Counted from the stretch's first letter, positions 17,524-27,270 are shown. The stretch is 64,000 bases of DNA from JALJPB01 sp963933115 (GCA_963933115.1 CAWVSL010000005.1:51850-115849); one strand, 5' to 3'. Numbers and translations: made by a program. Notes: generated from the letters alone by a model not told the origin.

Positions 17524-19026
17524 TTAAAAACGATTCCATTCACTAATAGGATGACCCGCTAACTGGTTTTGATAATAAATTTCTAACATTGTTGTACATG
17601 CCTGCTCATTGCTTAATGATTTACGCAAATGTCTTAATGTGTTCTTAGCCCAACGGCCACCAGTTAAACCTGTTGATAATCGTCGACGTATTATTTCTAG
17701 GTATTTATCACACTCGTCTGGTTCTACACCTAATAAATTTAAGCCATCATTTGCGACTATTAGCATCTCATCAATAACCTTTTTTATTGGTACCTCAACC
17801 AATTTGTTGTGATTCTTTTGTGGCCATAAAATAATCGCATCCAGACCACTTTTTGCGGCACGATAAAAGTTGTATTCAGCAAACTGAAAAGGCATACGAG
17901 ATAAGTATTCTTCTATATTAGGGGCTAATCCTGCGGCCATTCCAATAGTAAAAGCTGCATTTGCCGTCATATCTAAAACGGTTGGACCTGCGGGTAATGC
18001 TCTAAATTCGATTCTTAAGTGGCCATTGCCATTGGGTGAATATATTGGCCGATTCCAAGGCCAAGTGGTACCCATATGAAAGTTAAGCTCAGCTAATTCT
18101 GGGTTATTTAATTCTATACCTTCGTCGAAAGACTCGGGTAAAATAACTGGATATATATTGACTGTTTCTGAGAATAACTCCCAAGCACCTTTTCTTAACC
18201 AACCATGGCCAAAAGTTACTCTAGAGGGGACACGCCAATGATTAGAGTCAGGAATTCGACTGTCAGTTGATTGTTTAAATAATGGAATACGTGTCTCATC
18301 CCATGAACAATTACCTAAAAAAACGCCTGAATTAGCGGCAATGGCCAATGACATCGGTAAGCTTAATTGTGCCGCATTAAAGGTATTAGAAAAGTTATTT
18401 TTTTTTGTCATTAAATGTACTTGAAAAGAGGTGTTTGCACCTTCGGTACAAACTTCTGAACTACAAAAGTCTATCGGTTCATCACCATCAATTTTTATAT
18501 GAAAGGGCTTTGAACGTTGTTTACTTAATTCTCTAGAGAGCAGTTTATAACGACCTAGTGAGGTCATATATTGTTTAGACAAATGTTGTTCTTTAAGTGT
18601 TGGTAATATACCAATAGCAACAGGCCTTGCGCCTAAGGATTGAGCGGTTTTATTTAACTGAAAAAATTTAGTTAAAATCTCTTGGGTTAGTCGACTAAAA
18701 GGCTTGCCCGCCGCTTTAACTGGGAGTAGATTTAACTCAATAGTGTATTTGTTTAATTCGGACTGAAACTGCTTATTGTTAAGCTTGTCCAAAAGTTCGA
18801 GGTTAACTGGGCTAACTTGATATTTCTTATCTATCAAATAAAGTTCTAATTCGGCGCCAATAAAAATTTCACCGAGGCCAAAGTTTGGCTGGGCTATTAA
18901 TTGTTTTAAGCGACTGAGTTGATCTTGGATTTTATGATTAAAGTTAACATAATCATCAGTACTGTAATTTTTTTCTGTAATATTACGACCCATAGGTTTA
19001 CTCGCTTTACTCTTTGTGAATTGCAT
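17524..19026 (-). CDS. Glutamate-cysteine ligase family (GCS2) carboxylate-amine ligase
   Basis: ATP-dependent amide-bond-forming enzyme of the GCS2 family, 500 aa. Family signatures are FIGAELELYLID (ATP/Mg-binding Glu residues, about 57-68), CTEGANTSFQVHL, and GHLRIEFRALPAGPTVLDMTANAAF in the C-terminal half. The sequence is more divergent than housekeeping GshA, and the coupled AstE-like hydrolase argues for a dedicated metabolite rather than gamma-glutamylcysteine. The start ATG at 19024-19026 has only a weak CTGAG site; ATG 18993 is an alternative. It is the first gene of the putative three-gene operon. Confidence 0.78.
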   Translation of the reverse strand: MQFTKSKASKPMGRNITEKNYSTDDYVNFNHKIQDQLSRLKQLIAQPNFGLGEIFIGAELELYLIDKKYQVSPVNLELLDKLNNKQFQSELNKYTIELNLLPVKAAGKPFSRLTQEILTKFFQLNKTAQSLGARPVAIGILPTLKEQHLSKQYMTSLGRYKLLSRELSKQRSKPFHIKIDGDEPIDFCSSEVCTEGANTSFQVHLMTKKNNFSNTFNAAQLSLPMSLAIAANSGVFLGNCSWDETRIPLFKQSTDSRIPDSNHWRVPSRVTFGHGWLRKGAWELFSETVNIYPVILPESFDEGIELNNPELAELNFHMGTTWPWNRPIYSPNGNGHLRIEFRALPAGPTVLDMTANAAFTIGMAAGLAPNIEEYLSRMPFQFAEYNFYRAAKSGLDAIILWPQKNHNKLVEVPIKKVIDEMLIVANDGLNLLGVEPDECDKYLEIIRRRLSTGLTGGRWAKNTLRHLRKSLSNEQACTTMLEIYYQNQLAGHPISEWNRF

Positions 19027-19498
19027 AACAAGACTCAGGTAATAAAGATAAGAAAATTATTAAGGTGAATTTATCAACAAGTCAGCCAATATTTGCATGA
19101 TAAAAGACAACTATTAGTATAGTACCCACATATTTTTCAATACCTCATTTAGTTATAAACCATATTTTTAAAAGTTGAAATGTTAGACAAATATTCTTTG
19201 GTAACTAGTGTTATATCAATGTTGACATTATGGCTTGATTTTCTTGGTCAAAATGAATGTGGAACTGTAAATTAAAACTTTTATTTTAATTTACAGTTGG
19301 GACGTTTAACATCAATGTGGGTTAGGTTTGTCATTCGATCAGTAGTTGTTAATCGCTGCTGATAATTTCCGACTAAATAAATAGCAATTTTTATTCAATG
19401 GATAATTTTTTATTTGCTGTAAAACAGATTTTCATTAACAATAGGGCATTAGGGATTAGCCCGTCTAAAAACATATTAGCGTTATTTGAGACTTTAAA
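19027..19498. other. Intergenic region with a long perfect hairpin
   Basis: This 472-nt AT-rich gap separates the divergent amide-ligase operon and folD. It holds a 15-bp perfect inverted repeat at 19263-19298 (annotated separately). No coding frame, tRNA or clear promoter hexamer pair stands out. Confidence 0.5.
19263..19298. repeat. 15-bp perfect inverted repeat (hairpin)
   Basis: Arms AACTGTAAATTAAAA and TTTTAATTTACAGTT flank a 6-nt loop. The right arm is not followed by a T-run and its neighbours are divergent genes, so a terminator role is doubtful. It could be a small mobile-element relic, a protein-binding dyad or part of an RNA. Confidence 0.75.
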
Positions 19499-20356
19499 AT
19501 GATCATTGATGGAAAAAAAGCTGCTGCGGATTTACGAGCCAAATTAGCAATCGAAGTAAAAACACTTCAACAAGAAAAAAATATCACCCCTAGTTTAACT
19601 GTGGTCTTAGTAGGAGAAGACCCTGCGAGTGAAATTTATGTTCGGAATAAAGTTAAACAAACTCGTGAAGTTGGTATAATTTCTAGTGCAGTTAAACTAC
19701 CGGCAGAAACATCCGAACAAGACCTTTTAGCCATTATTGATACACTTAATAATGATAAAAGCGTGCACGGTATTTTGGTACAATTACCACTACCAAAACA
19801 TATTAATGAAAGCATAATTATTGCAGCTATAGTACCTGAAAAAGATGTTGATGGTTTTCATGCAATGAATTCGGGCCGTTTGGTCAACGGTGAAAAAGGC
19901 GCATTAATTCCATGTACACCTCAAGGCTGTATTATTCTTGCTAAAGGACACCTTGGTGATGATTTATCTGGCCAACATGCAGTCGTTATTGGCCGTTCAA
20001 ACATTGTTGGTAAACCGGTCGCTTTATTACTTTTACAAGAAAACTGTACGGTAACTATTGCTCACTCCCGAACTAAAAACTTACCAGAGATATGTCAACA
20101 AGCTGATATTTTAGTAGTTGCGGTTGGTCATCCTGAGTTTGTTCAAGCTAATTGGGTCAAAGCAGGTGCAACAGTAATAGATGTTGGAATTAATCGTGTT
20201 GAGCGTAATGGTAAAGCTAAATTGGTTGGCGACGTCGAATATGCCGGTGTTGCTCAGATTTGTGGTGGCATCACGCCTGTACCTGGTGGTGTTGGACCAA
20301 TGACGATTGCGTGTTTATTAAAAAACACGGTGGAAGCAGCAAAACGCTTTGGCTAA
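19499..20356 (+). CDS. folD: Bifunctional methylenetetrahydrofolate dehydrogenase / methenyltetrahydrofolate cyclohydrolase
   Basis: Cytosolic one-carbon enzyme that interconverts 5,10-methylene-THF, 5,10-methenyl-THF and 10-formyl-THF. At 285 residues it matches the family's standard length. Motifs: YVRNKVKQTREVGI (catalytic Lys), VHGILVQLPLPKHI, VDGFHAMNSGRL, the NADP-binding IGRSNIVGKPVALLL, and C-terminal GGVGPMTIACLLKNT. It supplies 10-formyl-THF, the donor that the nearby formyltransferase would use; it is divergent from that operon, so the link is functional at most. The start is ATG 19499. Confidence 0.97.
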   Translation: MIIDGKKAAADLRAKLAIEVKTLQQEKNITPSLTVVLVGEDPASEIYVRNKVKQTREVGIISSAVKLPAETSEQDLLAIIDTLNNDKSVHGILVQLPLPKHINESIIIAAIVPEKDVDGFHAMNSGRLVNGEKGALIPCTPQGCIILAKGHLGDDLSGQHAVVIGRSNIVGKPVALLLLQENCTVTIAHSRTKNLPEICQQADILVVAVGHPEFVQANWVKAGATVIDVGINRVERNGKAKLVGDVEYAGVAQICGGITPVPGGVGPMTIACLLKNTVEAAKRFG

Positions 20357-20569
20357 TGAGTCTTATCCCAAGCTATTATTAATTTAAAATAGAAGGTTAA
20401 ATTAATCAAATTTCAGTGATCTTCCACTATTTTGCTACACTAAAAGAGTGGTCACTTATCATGTGAAATGGTCAGCACTACTAATGTTTATCTTAAATTG
20501 ATAAAGCTTTGCTAAAGCGATGAGTTAAAGAGATGCATTGGCTTAGTCCTTAAGATATTTGGAGTCACT

Positions 20570-20950
20570 ATGGAATATGAGTTTATCAATGATCCGATCA
20601 CAGGGTCAGTAAAAGCAAAATTTTCTCTCGAGCATGAGATTATGGGGCCTTGGCTCGAAGTCGAGGTTGGCGGTAATACCGACAAGCTAACTGAATTATT
20701 AAATGCCATCAATGACGTGGATAAAGGTTCACATCATGAAGTGATGATCACTGGGCATGAATATAGTATTGAAATTTCTCGTGATGATGTTGTCGTGAAA
20801 AATAATGCAGCTATGAACGTTAACGCATCTGATGTGCCGATAGAACTTTCGGAAGAATTTGATAATTATGATCAAAACAGTGAAGCTTCGTGCGGAACCG
20901 AAGACTTTAAAGCCTTATTAATGTCTTGGGCGCGTTTTATTACTAATTAA
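20570..20950 (+). CDS. yacL: UPF0231 family protein YacL
   Basis: Conserved protein of unknown role, 126 aa, recognisable by its opening MEYEFINDPITGSVKAKFSLEHE, the central GHEYSIEI, and the C-terminal SCGTEDFKALL; E. coli YacL has the same plan. It is acidic and cytosolic with no membrane segment. GGAG lies 9 nt before the ATG. Compared with E. coli, the middle contains an extra Asn/Ala-rich stretch (about 75-90). Single gene between folD and the second RND operon. Confidence 0.85.
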   Translation: MEYEFINDPITGSVKAKFSLEHEIMGPWLEVEVGGNTDKLTELLNAINDVDKGSHHEVMITGHEYSIEISRDDVVVKNNAAMNVNASDVPIELSEEFDNYDQNSEASCGTEDFKALLMSWARFITN

Positions 20951-21089
20951 AAGCACTCACGTTTTTAAAGTAAGATCAAAATAACTTGTGAGGGTTTCTT
21001 TTAGCGTTAGTTTTATCTTCTATTTACAAATTATATAACTTAGACTCTCACTTAGTAAATACTAATAACTTTATAATTATGAGAGTATT

Positions 21090-22343
21090 ATGGCCACATC
21101 ATCAGAAAAATCTAGTAATAAAACTAATCGAAAAATGGTTCAGCTTCGCTATGTTTTAATGCCTTTTGCTATTATTTTTATTGCGATACTTTTGTTAGGT
21201 CTGGTCAAAGTTATGGCGCCAAAGCCCGCTAAAAAACCAGTTGTGATAAAAGCACCTTTAGTCGAAGTTCTGGCGATAGCGCGTGAAAATATTACCTTTA
21301 AAGTGCGAAGCCAGGGCAGTGTTTTTCCGCGAACCGAAACATCAATCATCTCTGAAGTGTCAGGTATGGTAGTTGACGTTTCAGCTAAATTTAAAGTAGG
21401 TGGCTATTTTAAAAAGGGTGAGCAGCTATTAGCGATTGATGACATTACTTATCAAGTGGCATTGATACAAGCTCAATCAAGACTGGACTCAGCCCAAGCA
21501 AATGTCATTGAAGAAAATGCTCGTACGCAACAAGCAGAAGAAGAATGGCGTTTAACAGGAAAACCATTAGCTCAAGCCCCGGTGTTAGCTATTAGAAAAC
21601 CTCAGCAGAAAAAAGCAAAAGCAGAATTATTATCAGCACAAGCTAATTTAAAAGCCGCTAAATTTAAACTTAACCGCACTAAGATTGTTGCGCCTTATGA
21701 CGCGCTAATAAAGTCTAAAATGGTCGATATTGGTCAATATGTCTCCACGGGCACTCAACTAGCGATATCCTTTGCAGTAGACTACGCCGAAATTCGTTTA
21801 CCAATTAAGCAACGAGACGTTGCTTTTTTAAATTTACCGCGTATTAATAAAAAATCAGAATTAGTCTCTTCTGTTGATATATCTTATCAAATAGCCGGTG
21901 TTGATCACCTTTGGAATTCTCGATTAACCCGCTATGAAGGTGTCGTAGACAGTAGATCTAGAGTGCACTATGTTATCGCACAAATTGATGATCCTTATGC
22001 GTTAGACGCTGCTTCGAACCATGAGGAACTTCATATTGGAACTTTTGTTAATGCCGTAATCTCAGGGAAAGTACTGAATAATTTAGTGGTTATACCACGA
22101 GGTGCCATTTACGGTGCTAATTCATTATATTTGGTAGATAAAGATAATAAACTACAAATCACAACGATTAATATTTTGCGTACTGATAGTAAAAATGCTT
22201 ATACCTTAGACGATTTCCCAGACGATAACCGTATTGTGGTTACTAAGCTTCTATCACCATTGCAAGGCATGAAATTGCGTATCAATGGTGAAAATCAAAA
22301 TATAAAAAATAAAATGAGTAAAAAAACTCAAGGTAATAGCTAA
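21090..22343 (+). CDS. RND efflux periplasmic adaptor subunit
   Basis: Membrane fusion protein for the pump encoded next. The N-terminus has a single transmembrane anchor (about 20-42) and a Pro/Lys-rich stretch (MAPKPAKKP), not a lipobox. The first lipoyl half (EVSGMVVDVSAKFKVGGYFKKGEQLLAIDD), an Ala/Gln-rich coiled-coil hairpin (about 125-200) and the second half (APYDALIKSKMVDIGQYVSTGTQL) follow. 417 aa. Its stop TAA shares one base with the ATG of the permease gene, a TAATG overlap that indicates translational coupling. Substrate unknown. Confidence 0.9.
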   Translation: MATSSEKSSNKTNRKMVQLRYVLMPFAIIFIAILLLGLVKVMAPKPAKKPVVIKAPLVEVLAIARENITFKVRSQGSVFPRTETSIISEVSGMVVDVSAKFKVGGYFKKGEQLLAIDDITYQVALIQAQSRLDSAQANVIEENARTQQAEEEWRLTGKPLAQAPVLAIRKPQQKKAKAELLSAQANLKAAKFKLNRTKIVAPYDALIKSKMVDIGQYVSTGTQLAISFAVDYAEIRLPIKQRDVAFLNLPRINKKSELVSSVDISYQIAGVDHLWNSRLTRYEGVVDSRSRVHYVIAQIDDPYALDAASNHEELHIGTFVNAVISGKVLNNLVVIPRGAIYGANSLYLVDKDNKLQITTINILRTDSKNAYTLDDFPDDNRIVVTKLLSPLQGMKLRINGENQNIKNKMSKKTQGNS

Positions 22344-25300
22344 TGAGTCAGCCAGATAATGATCCTAAAGATGAAAAGCAAACCGGCATTATCTCATGGT
22401 TTGTCAATAACGCTGTAGCTGCTAATTTATTGATGGTCTCTATTTTGGTGGCAGGGATATTTTCATATCAAAATTTAAACAAGAAAATGTTTCCTGAATT
22501 TAATCCTAATACTATTCAAGTATCAGTGGCACATTTAGGTGCAGCACCCGAGGAAGTTGAGCAGGGCGTTATACTTAAAATTGAAGAAGCGTTAGAGGAT
22601 ATTAGTGGAATAAAGAGAATAACGTCATCAGCAAGAGAGGGCTTTGGTTCCGTTACTATTGAAGTATTGTCAGGTTATTCATTACCGGAGAAACTTGATG
22701 AAGTAAAAATGCAGGTTGATAGCATCACTACCTTTCCAGAACAGATAGAAAAACCATTAATTATTAAGCAAGAGTTTAAAGGCCAGGTTTTATGGCTATC
22801 GGTTAGTGGCGATATGGACAGACGCTCTCGTCAGATAATGGCGCAAAATATCCGTGATGAAATCATGGCGTTACCCGGGGTTAATCATGCACAAATCATG
22901 GGAAGTCGCCCTTATGAAATCAGCATTGAAGTTACTGAGCATAAATTACAAAAGTATCAATTAACCTTTGATCAAATTACGCAGGCGATAAGAAGGTCTT
23001 CTGTAGATATGCCCGGTGGAACAATTAAAAGCCAAGCAGGCGATATTTTAATTCGTACCCAAGGACAGGCTTATACAGGTAAAGAATACGGCGATATTGT
23101 TTTAAGAACGGCTACCGATGGCACACGATTATTACTATCAGACATTGCGGTAATAGTTGATGGCTTTGTTGAACAAGAAGACTTTGCCACCTTTGACGGT
23201 CAAAACACGATCAGTATTATGGTGCAATCAACAGGGAATCAAAACGATTTAGAAATTGCTAAAGAAGTTAAAAAATATGTTGAGATTAAAAGTAGTCAAT
23301 TACCACAAGGAGCCAAACTTACTGTTTGGGGAGATACATCGGTTTATTTATCTGCTCGTTTAGATATGATGATCAATAATTTACTCTTGGGTTCGGTACT
23401 AGTCTTTTTGGTCCTAGCGCTATTTTTAAGAATTCGTATCGCTTTTTGGGTGATGATAGGTATTCCAATAAGTTTTTTTGGTGCTTTTGCTTTAATGCCC
23501 TTATTTGGCGAATGGTCTGTTTCAATAAACCTATTAAGTCTATTTGCCTTTATTATGGTGCTCGGTATTGTTGTCGATGATGCCATCGTTATTGGTGAAA
23601 GTGCTTATTCAGAAATTCAGCGTTATGGTCATTCACCAGAAAATATTATTCGCGGTACTATGCGTGTTGCGATGCCAGCAACGTTTGGGGTATTAACAAC
23701 CATTGCTGCATTTTTGCCATTATTAGCGATTGATGCGAGTTTTGCGGCATTCTTTAGATCAATTGCTTTAGTGGTTTCCTTTTGTTTATTCTTTTCACTT
23801 GTTGAGTCTAAATGGATTTTGCCTGCGCATTTAGCGCATATGAAATACACCCCATTAACAGCAGAAAATAGTAATTGGTTTGAAAAAATACAAATGCGGT
23901 TTAAAGACAAGCTTGATTATTTCATTCACCACAATTATAAAAACACCTTAGAAAAAGCATTAATTGCGCGTTATAACACCATGGCATATTTTATTGCTCT
24001 TTTGATTTTAGCTATTAGCCTTCTTGTTGGCTCTTTAGTAAAAGTTGAAGTGTTTCCTAATATTCCAAGTGATTTTATTCAAGGTAGTATTACCTTAGTT
24101 GATGGTAGTGCCGCTGAGCAGCGCAACAGCGCCATTGAACAAGTGGTTCAAGCGGCAGATGACGTTGCACAAGAAAATTTATTTAATGGCGTCAGTTTTA
24201 TAAAGCACTCTATGGTCTTTACGGGTGGAAATACTCGAGCGACATTTGTATTAGAGTTAACCAAGTCGGAAAGTCGTGAACTTAATGCTTATGATATCGA
24301 GAAATTATGGCGTAATAAAATCGGTGAAATTCCAGGTACGAAAGAATTACGGTTTTTTGCGGGTACCAATGCCGGTGGTGGTGCAGCCATTGAATTTCAA
24401 TTAACGGGTGAAAATGATCTTGAGCTTGAAGCAGCAGCTGAACAATTGCAAAAAAAGCTAGAAGCTTATGAAGGGGTTTACGATATTCGTAATTCATTTA
24501 GCCGTGGTTCTCAGGAAATTAAACTCAGTATTCGCCCCGAAGCTGAAGTGCTAGGTTTAACCTTAACTGATTTGGCTAAACAAGTACGCCAGGCATTTTA
24601 TGGTGATCAAGCCCAGCGGATTCAGCGCGGCAGCGACGAGCTCAAAGTAATGGTTCGTTATCCGCTAGAACATCGTTTATCGATCTCCGATTTAGAAGAT
24701 ATGTGGATAAGAACCCCAAGTGGCGAACAAGTGCCTTTTTACCAAGTGGCTGATATAAGTATTGGTCAAGGCTTCTCCGCGATCACTCGTATTAACCGTA
24801 AGCGTTCAATTAATATTTATGCCGATATCGATAGTGACAAAGTAGAATCTAGAGTGGTGGTTAATGAAATGAATGAGGATATTATTCCTAACATTTTAGC
24901 TGACTATCCTAGTGTTAACTACGGTACTGAAGGGGCAAGCAAGGATCAAGCTGATTTTTTAAGGCAGTTAGGTTTAGCGTCCATTGGTGCTTTATTTCTC
25001 ATTTATGGCTTGATTGCTATACCGACTAAATCTTATGTCCAACCCCTTGTTATTATGTCAGTGATCCCCTTTGGCATTATAGGGGCAATTGTCGGTCATT
25101 GGCTCTTAGGTAAAACAATTAATATGATGTCAATGTTCGGTTTTATTGCATTAACTGGCGTTGTTGTTAATGACAGTTTGATTATGGTGGATTTTATAAA
25201 CAAAGCTAAAGGCTCAGGTATGAAAATAATAGATATTGTTATGCAGGCTGGAACTCAGCGCTTTAGAGCCATACTGTTAACTTCGCTAACGACCTTCTTT

Positions 25301-25477
25301 GGTATATTGCCCTTGTATTTTGAAACAAGTTTACAAGCTCAGTTCATTATTCCCATGGCGATATCATTAGGCTTTGGCATTATATTTGCCACTGTTATTA
25401 CCCTATTTTTGATCCCCGCTCTTTACTTGATTAAAGATGATATTCATAACTTATTTACAAAGGAAAATCAGTATTAA
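22343..25477 (+). CDS. RND-family efflux transporter permease
   Basis: Large inner-membrane pump (1044 aa) of the AcrB/MMPL-like RND superfamily. TM1 follows a short cytosolic tail (about 17-40). The first periplasmic loop starts MFPEFNPNTIQVSVAHLGAAPEEVEQGV. The TM4 helix carries VLGIVVDDAIVIGESAY with the Asp-Asp pair expected for proton relay. Amphipathic and second-half helices follow (GFIALTGVVVNDSLIMVDFIN). It differs from the first pump in the window, whose TM4 has Asp-Asn. Translationally coupled to the upstream adaptor. No outer-membrane factor or regulator is adjacent. Confidence 0.92.
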   Translation: MSQPDNDPKDEKQTGIISWFVNNAVAANLLMVSILVAGIFSYQNLNKKMFPEFNPNTIQVSVAHLGAAPEEVEQGVILKIEEALEDISGIKRITSSAREGFGSVTIEVLSGYSLPEKLDEVKMQVDSITTFPEQIEKPLIIKQEFKGQVLWLSVSGDMDRRSRQIMAQNIRDEIMALPGVNHAQIMGSRPYEISIEVTEHKLQKYQLTFDQITQAIRRSSVDMPGGTIKSQAGDILIRTQGQAYTGKEYGDIVLRTATDGTRLLLSDIAVIVDGFVEQEDFATFDGQNTISIMVQSTGNQNDLEIAKEVKKYVEIKSSQLPQGAKLTVWGDTSVYLSARLDMMINNLLLGSVLVFLVLALFLRIRIAFWVMIGIPISFFGAFALMPLFGEWSVSINLLSLFAFIMVLGIVVDDAIVIGESAYSEIQRYGHSPENIIRGTMRVAMPATFGVLTTIAAFLPLLAIDASFAAFFRSIALVVSFCLFFSLVESKWILPAHLAHMKYTPLTAENSNWFEKIQMRFKDKLDYFIHHNYKNTLEKALIARYNTMAYFIALLILAISLLVGSLVKVEVFPNIPSDFIQGSITLVDGSAAEQRNSAIEQVVQAADDVAQENLFNGVSFIKHSMVFTGGNTRATFVLELTKSESRELNAYDIEKLWRNKIGEIPGTKELRFFAGTNAGGGAAIEFQLTGENDLELEAAAEQLQKKLEAYEGVYDIRNSFSRGSQEIKLSIRPEAEVLGLTLTDLAKQVRQAFYGDQAQRIQRGSDELKVMVRYPLEHRLSISDLEDMWIRTPSGEQVPFYQVADISIGQGFSAITRINRKRSINIYADIDSDKVESRVVVNEMNEDIIPNILADYPSVNYGTEGASKDQADFLRQLGLASIGALFLIYGLIAIPTKSYVQPLVIMSVIPFGIIGAIVGHWLLGKTINMMSMFGFIALTGVVVNDSLIMVDFINKAKGSGMKIIDIVMQAGTQRFRAILLTSLTTFFGILPLYFETSLQAQFIIPMAISLGFGIIFATVITLFLIPALYLIKDDIHNLFTKENQY

Positions 25478-25801
25478 GCACAAACGAAGTGATGAAGTTA
25501 TAATTTCATCTCGCGGATTTTTAATTCATTTATATTAGTTTTTTGGGATAAGCATTTATTCTGAGTCGTTGATGGAGCATTTAAATGGGGTTTGGGTTTT
25601 GCTAGTGATAAGGTAAAGATCTTCCTAACCTTTATTAAAACTTAAATTTATTACTGGTATTATTAGTAATTATTGGCTGTTGGATTAAATCATATACACT
25701 TTGTAATCAATAGAAGTCAGTCTAAACAAGACATAGCTAAGAAAGCCTGCTAGCATCGACTAAAAATTTCATGCCCATAAAAATTATAACTAAGGATATT
25801 C
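25478..25801. other. Intergenic region upstream of the NSS transporter
   Basis: 324 nt without a coding frame. A weak dyad GATGAA / TTCATC lies just after the pump gene stop (about 25492-25511), too poor to call a terminator. A ribosome site AAGGAT precedes the transporter ATG. No promoter was convincingly identified. Confidence 0.35.
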
Positions 25802-27223
25802 ATGAGCGACAATAGAGAACATTTCAGTTCCCGTTTGGGATTTATATTAGCTGCGGCAGGTTCTGCTGTTGGTATTGGTAATTTAGTCGGTTTTCCCGTA
25901 AATGCGGCTAAAAATGGCGGTGGCGCATTTTTGTTAATGTACGCTATTTTTATTTTTATGATCTGTTTACCTGTGATGATGGCTGAAATGGCAATTGGTC
26001 GTAAAACATCTAAAAACCCAGTAGGCGCCTATGGTGCCTTAAGTGATAATAATTCACTGTGGAGAAAAGCTGGATTGTTAAGCGTTATCACTCCCTTTAT
26101 GATCGCTGTTTTTTATACGGTGTTAACCATTTGGATTTTTATCTATTTAGCAGTTGTTGTTAGTGGCAACTTAGAGTACTTGGCAAGTCCAGCTGCTTTT
26201 AATGAAATAATTAATAGCCCTTACCTGTTTTTATCTATGGCCGTTGTTGGCAGTTTGGTCTACTTTATTTTAGGATCGGGCGTTAAAGAGGGTATTGAAA
26301 AAGCCGCGAAAATAATGATGCCGGCCTTGTTTGTTATGCTCCTTTTATTGGTGGCCTTTGTACTCACGTTAGATAATGCCATGGCAGGAATAAAATTTTA
26401 CTTAATTCCAGATCTTGATAAAATCAGTCCATCTGTCATCAGTGGTGCTTTATCACAAGCTTTCTTCTCTTTGTCTTTAGGTATGGGTATTCTGGTTACT
26501 TATGGCTCTTATATTTCTAAACAAACTAATATTGAAACGTCAGCAACATTAGTTGCAATAACGGATACAGCTGTCGCTTTTATTGCCGGTTTGATGGTAA
26601 TGCCAGCAATATTTTCATTTAACCCTGATATTAATCCAAGTGAACTAAGTGATAGTTCAGTGTCTTTAATTTTTGTATTTTTACCTAAATTATTTTTAGC
26701 ATTACAAGCTACCGTCGGTTACTTCTTTGCAAGTACCTTAGCTTCGGTATTTTTCCTCTTAGTCTTTTTTGCTGCATTAACGTCTTTAGTTTCTATTATA
26801 GAAGTATCCGTTGCTTATTTAATGGATGAAAAAGCCAAAACGCGTAAAAAAGCATTATCAACAGTCTTTATCTGGGGTGGATTATTTGCTGTGTTGTCAG
26901 CGTTATCCTTCGGTATGGTTGATTGGTTAACATCATTGACAAGTTACGGTGGTAAGTCAAAGTCATTGTTCGATGTCATTTACGATATGTTTTACGACAC
27001 TATTTTACCGCTAAATGGTTTGCTTATTTGTTTGTTTGTGAGTTTTCGTTGGAAAAAACATAATTTGAACAAAGAATTAAGTGAAGGGAATGAAAATTTT
27101 GGTAAATCAATGTTAGCCAAGTATGTTGATTTTTCGTTAGGTACTTTTATCCCTGTCATTATTTTTATCATCTTTATTAATACGGTTGCTAAAATTTATT
27201 TTGGTTATGATATGTTTGGCTAA
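25802..27223 (+). CDS. Sodium-dependent transporter, NSS (SNF) family
   Basis: Sodium-coupled symporter, probably for an amino acid or related amine, in the inner membrane. It has 473 residues and about 11-12 helices. The TM1 signature is GFILAAAGSAVGIGNLVGFPVNAAKNGGGAFLL: the unwound Gly-rich substrate/Na+ segment is intact, but the Arg that gates the extracellular side in LeuT (GNFLRFP) is Gly here. Other family patches: PVMMAEMAIGRK and ALSQAFFSLSLGMGILVTYGSY (TM6). A GGAT ribosome site precedes the ATG and an intrinsic terminator follows. Substrate not predictable. Confidence 0.88.
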   Translation: MSDNREHFSSRLGFILAAAGSAVGIGNLVGFPVNAAKNGGGAFLLMYAIFIFMICLPVMMAEMAIGRKTSKNPVGAYGALSDNNSLWRKAGLLSVITPFMIAVFYTVLTIWIFIYLAVVVSGNLEYLASPAAFNEIINSPYLFLSMAVVGSLVYFILGSGVKEGIEKAAKIMMPALFVMLLLLVAFVLTLDNAMAGIKFYLIPDLDKISPSVISGALSQAFFSLSLGMGILVTYGSYISKQTNIETSATLVAITDTAVAFIAGLMVMPAIFSFNPDINPSELSDSSVSLIFVFLPKLFLALQATVGYFFASTLASVFFLLVFFAALTSLVSIIEVSVAYLMDEKAKTRKKALSTVFIWGGLFAVLSALSFGMVDWLTSLTSYGGKSKSLFDVIYDMFYDTILPLNGLLICLFVSFRWKKHNLNKELSEGNENFGKSMLAKYVDFSLGTFIPVIIFIIFINTVAKIYFGYDMFG

Positions 27224-27249
27224 ACCATTAGCTGTCAAATTAACAAAAA

Positions 27250-27270
27250 GGCCGTGATTACGGCCTTTTT
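27250..27270 (+). terminator. Intrinsic terminator after NSS transporter
   Basis: Six-bp GGCCGT / ACGGCC stem, 4-nt loop, followed by five T. Symmetric A and T flanks could let it work in both directions. Confidence 0.85.
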
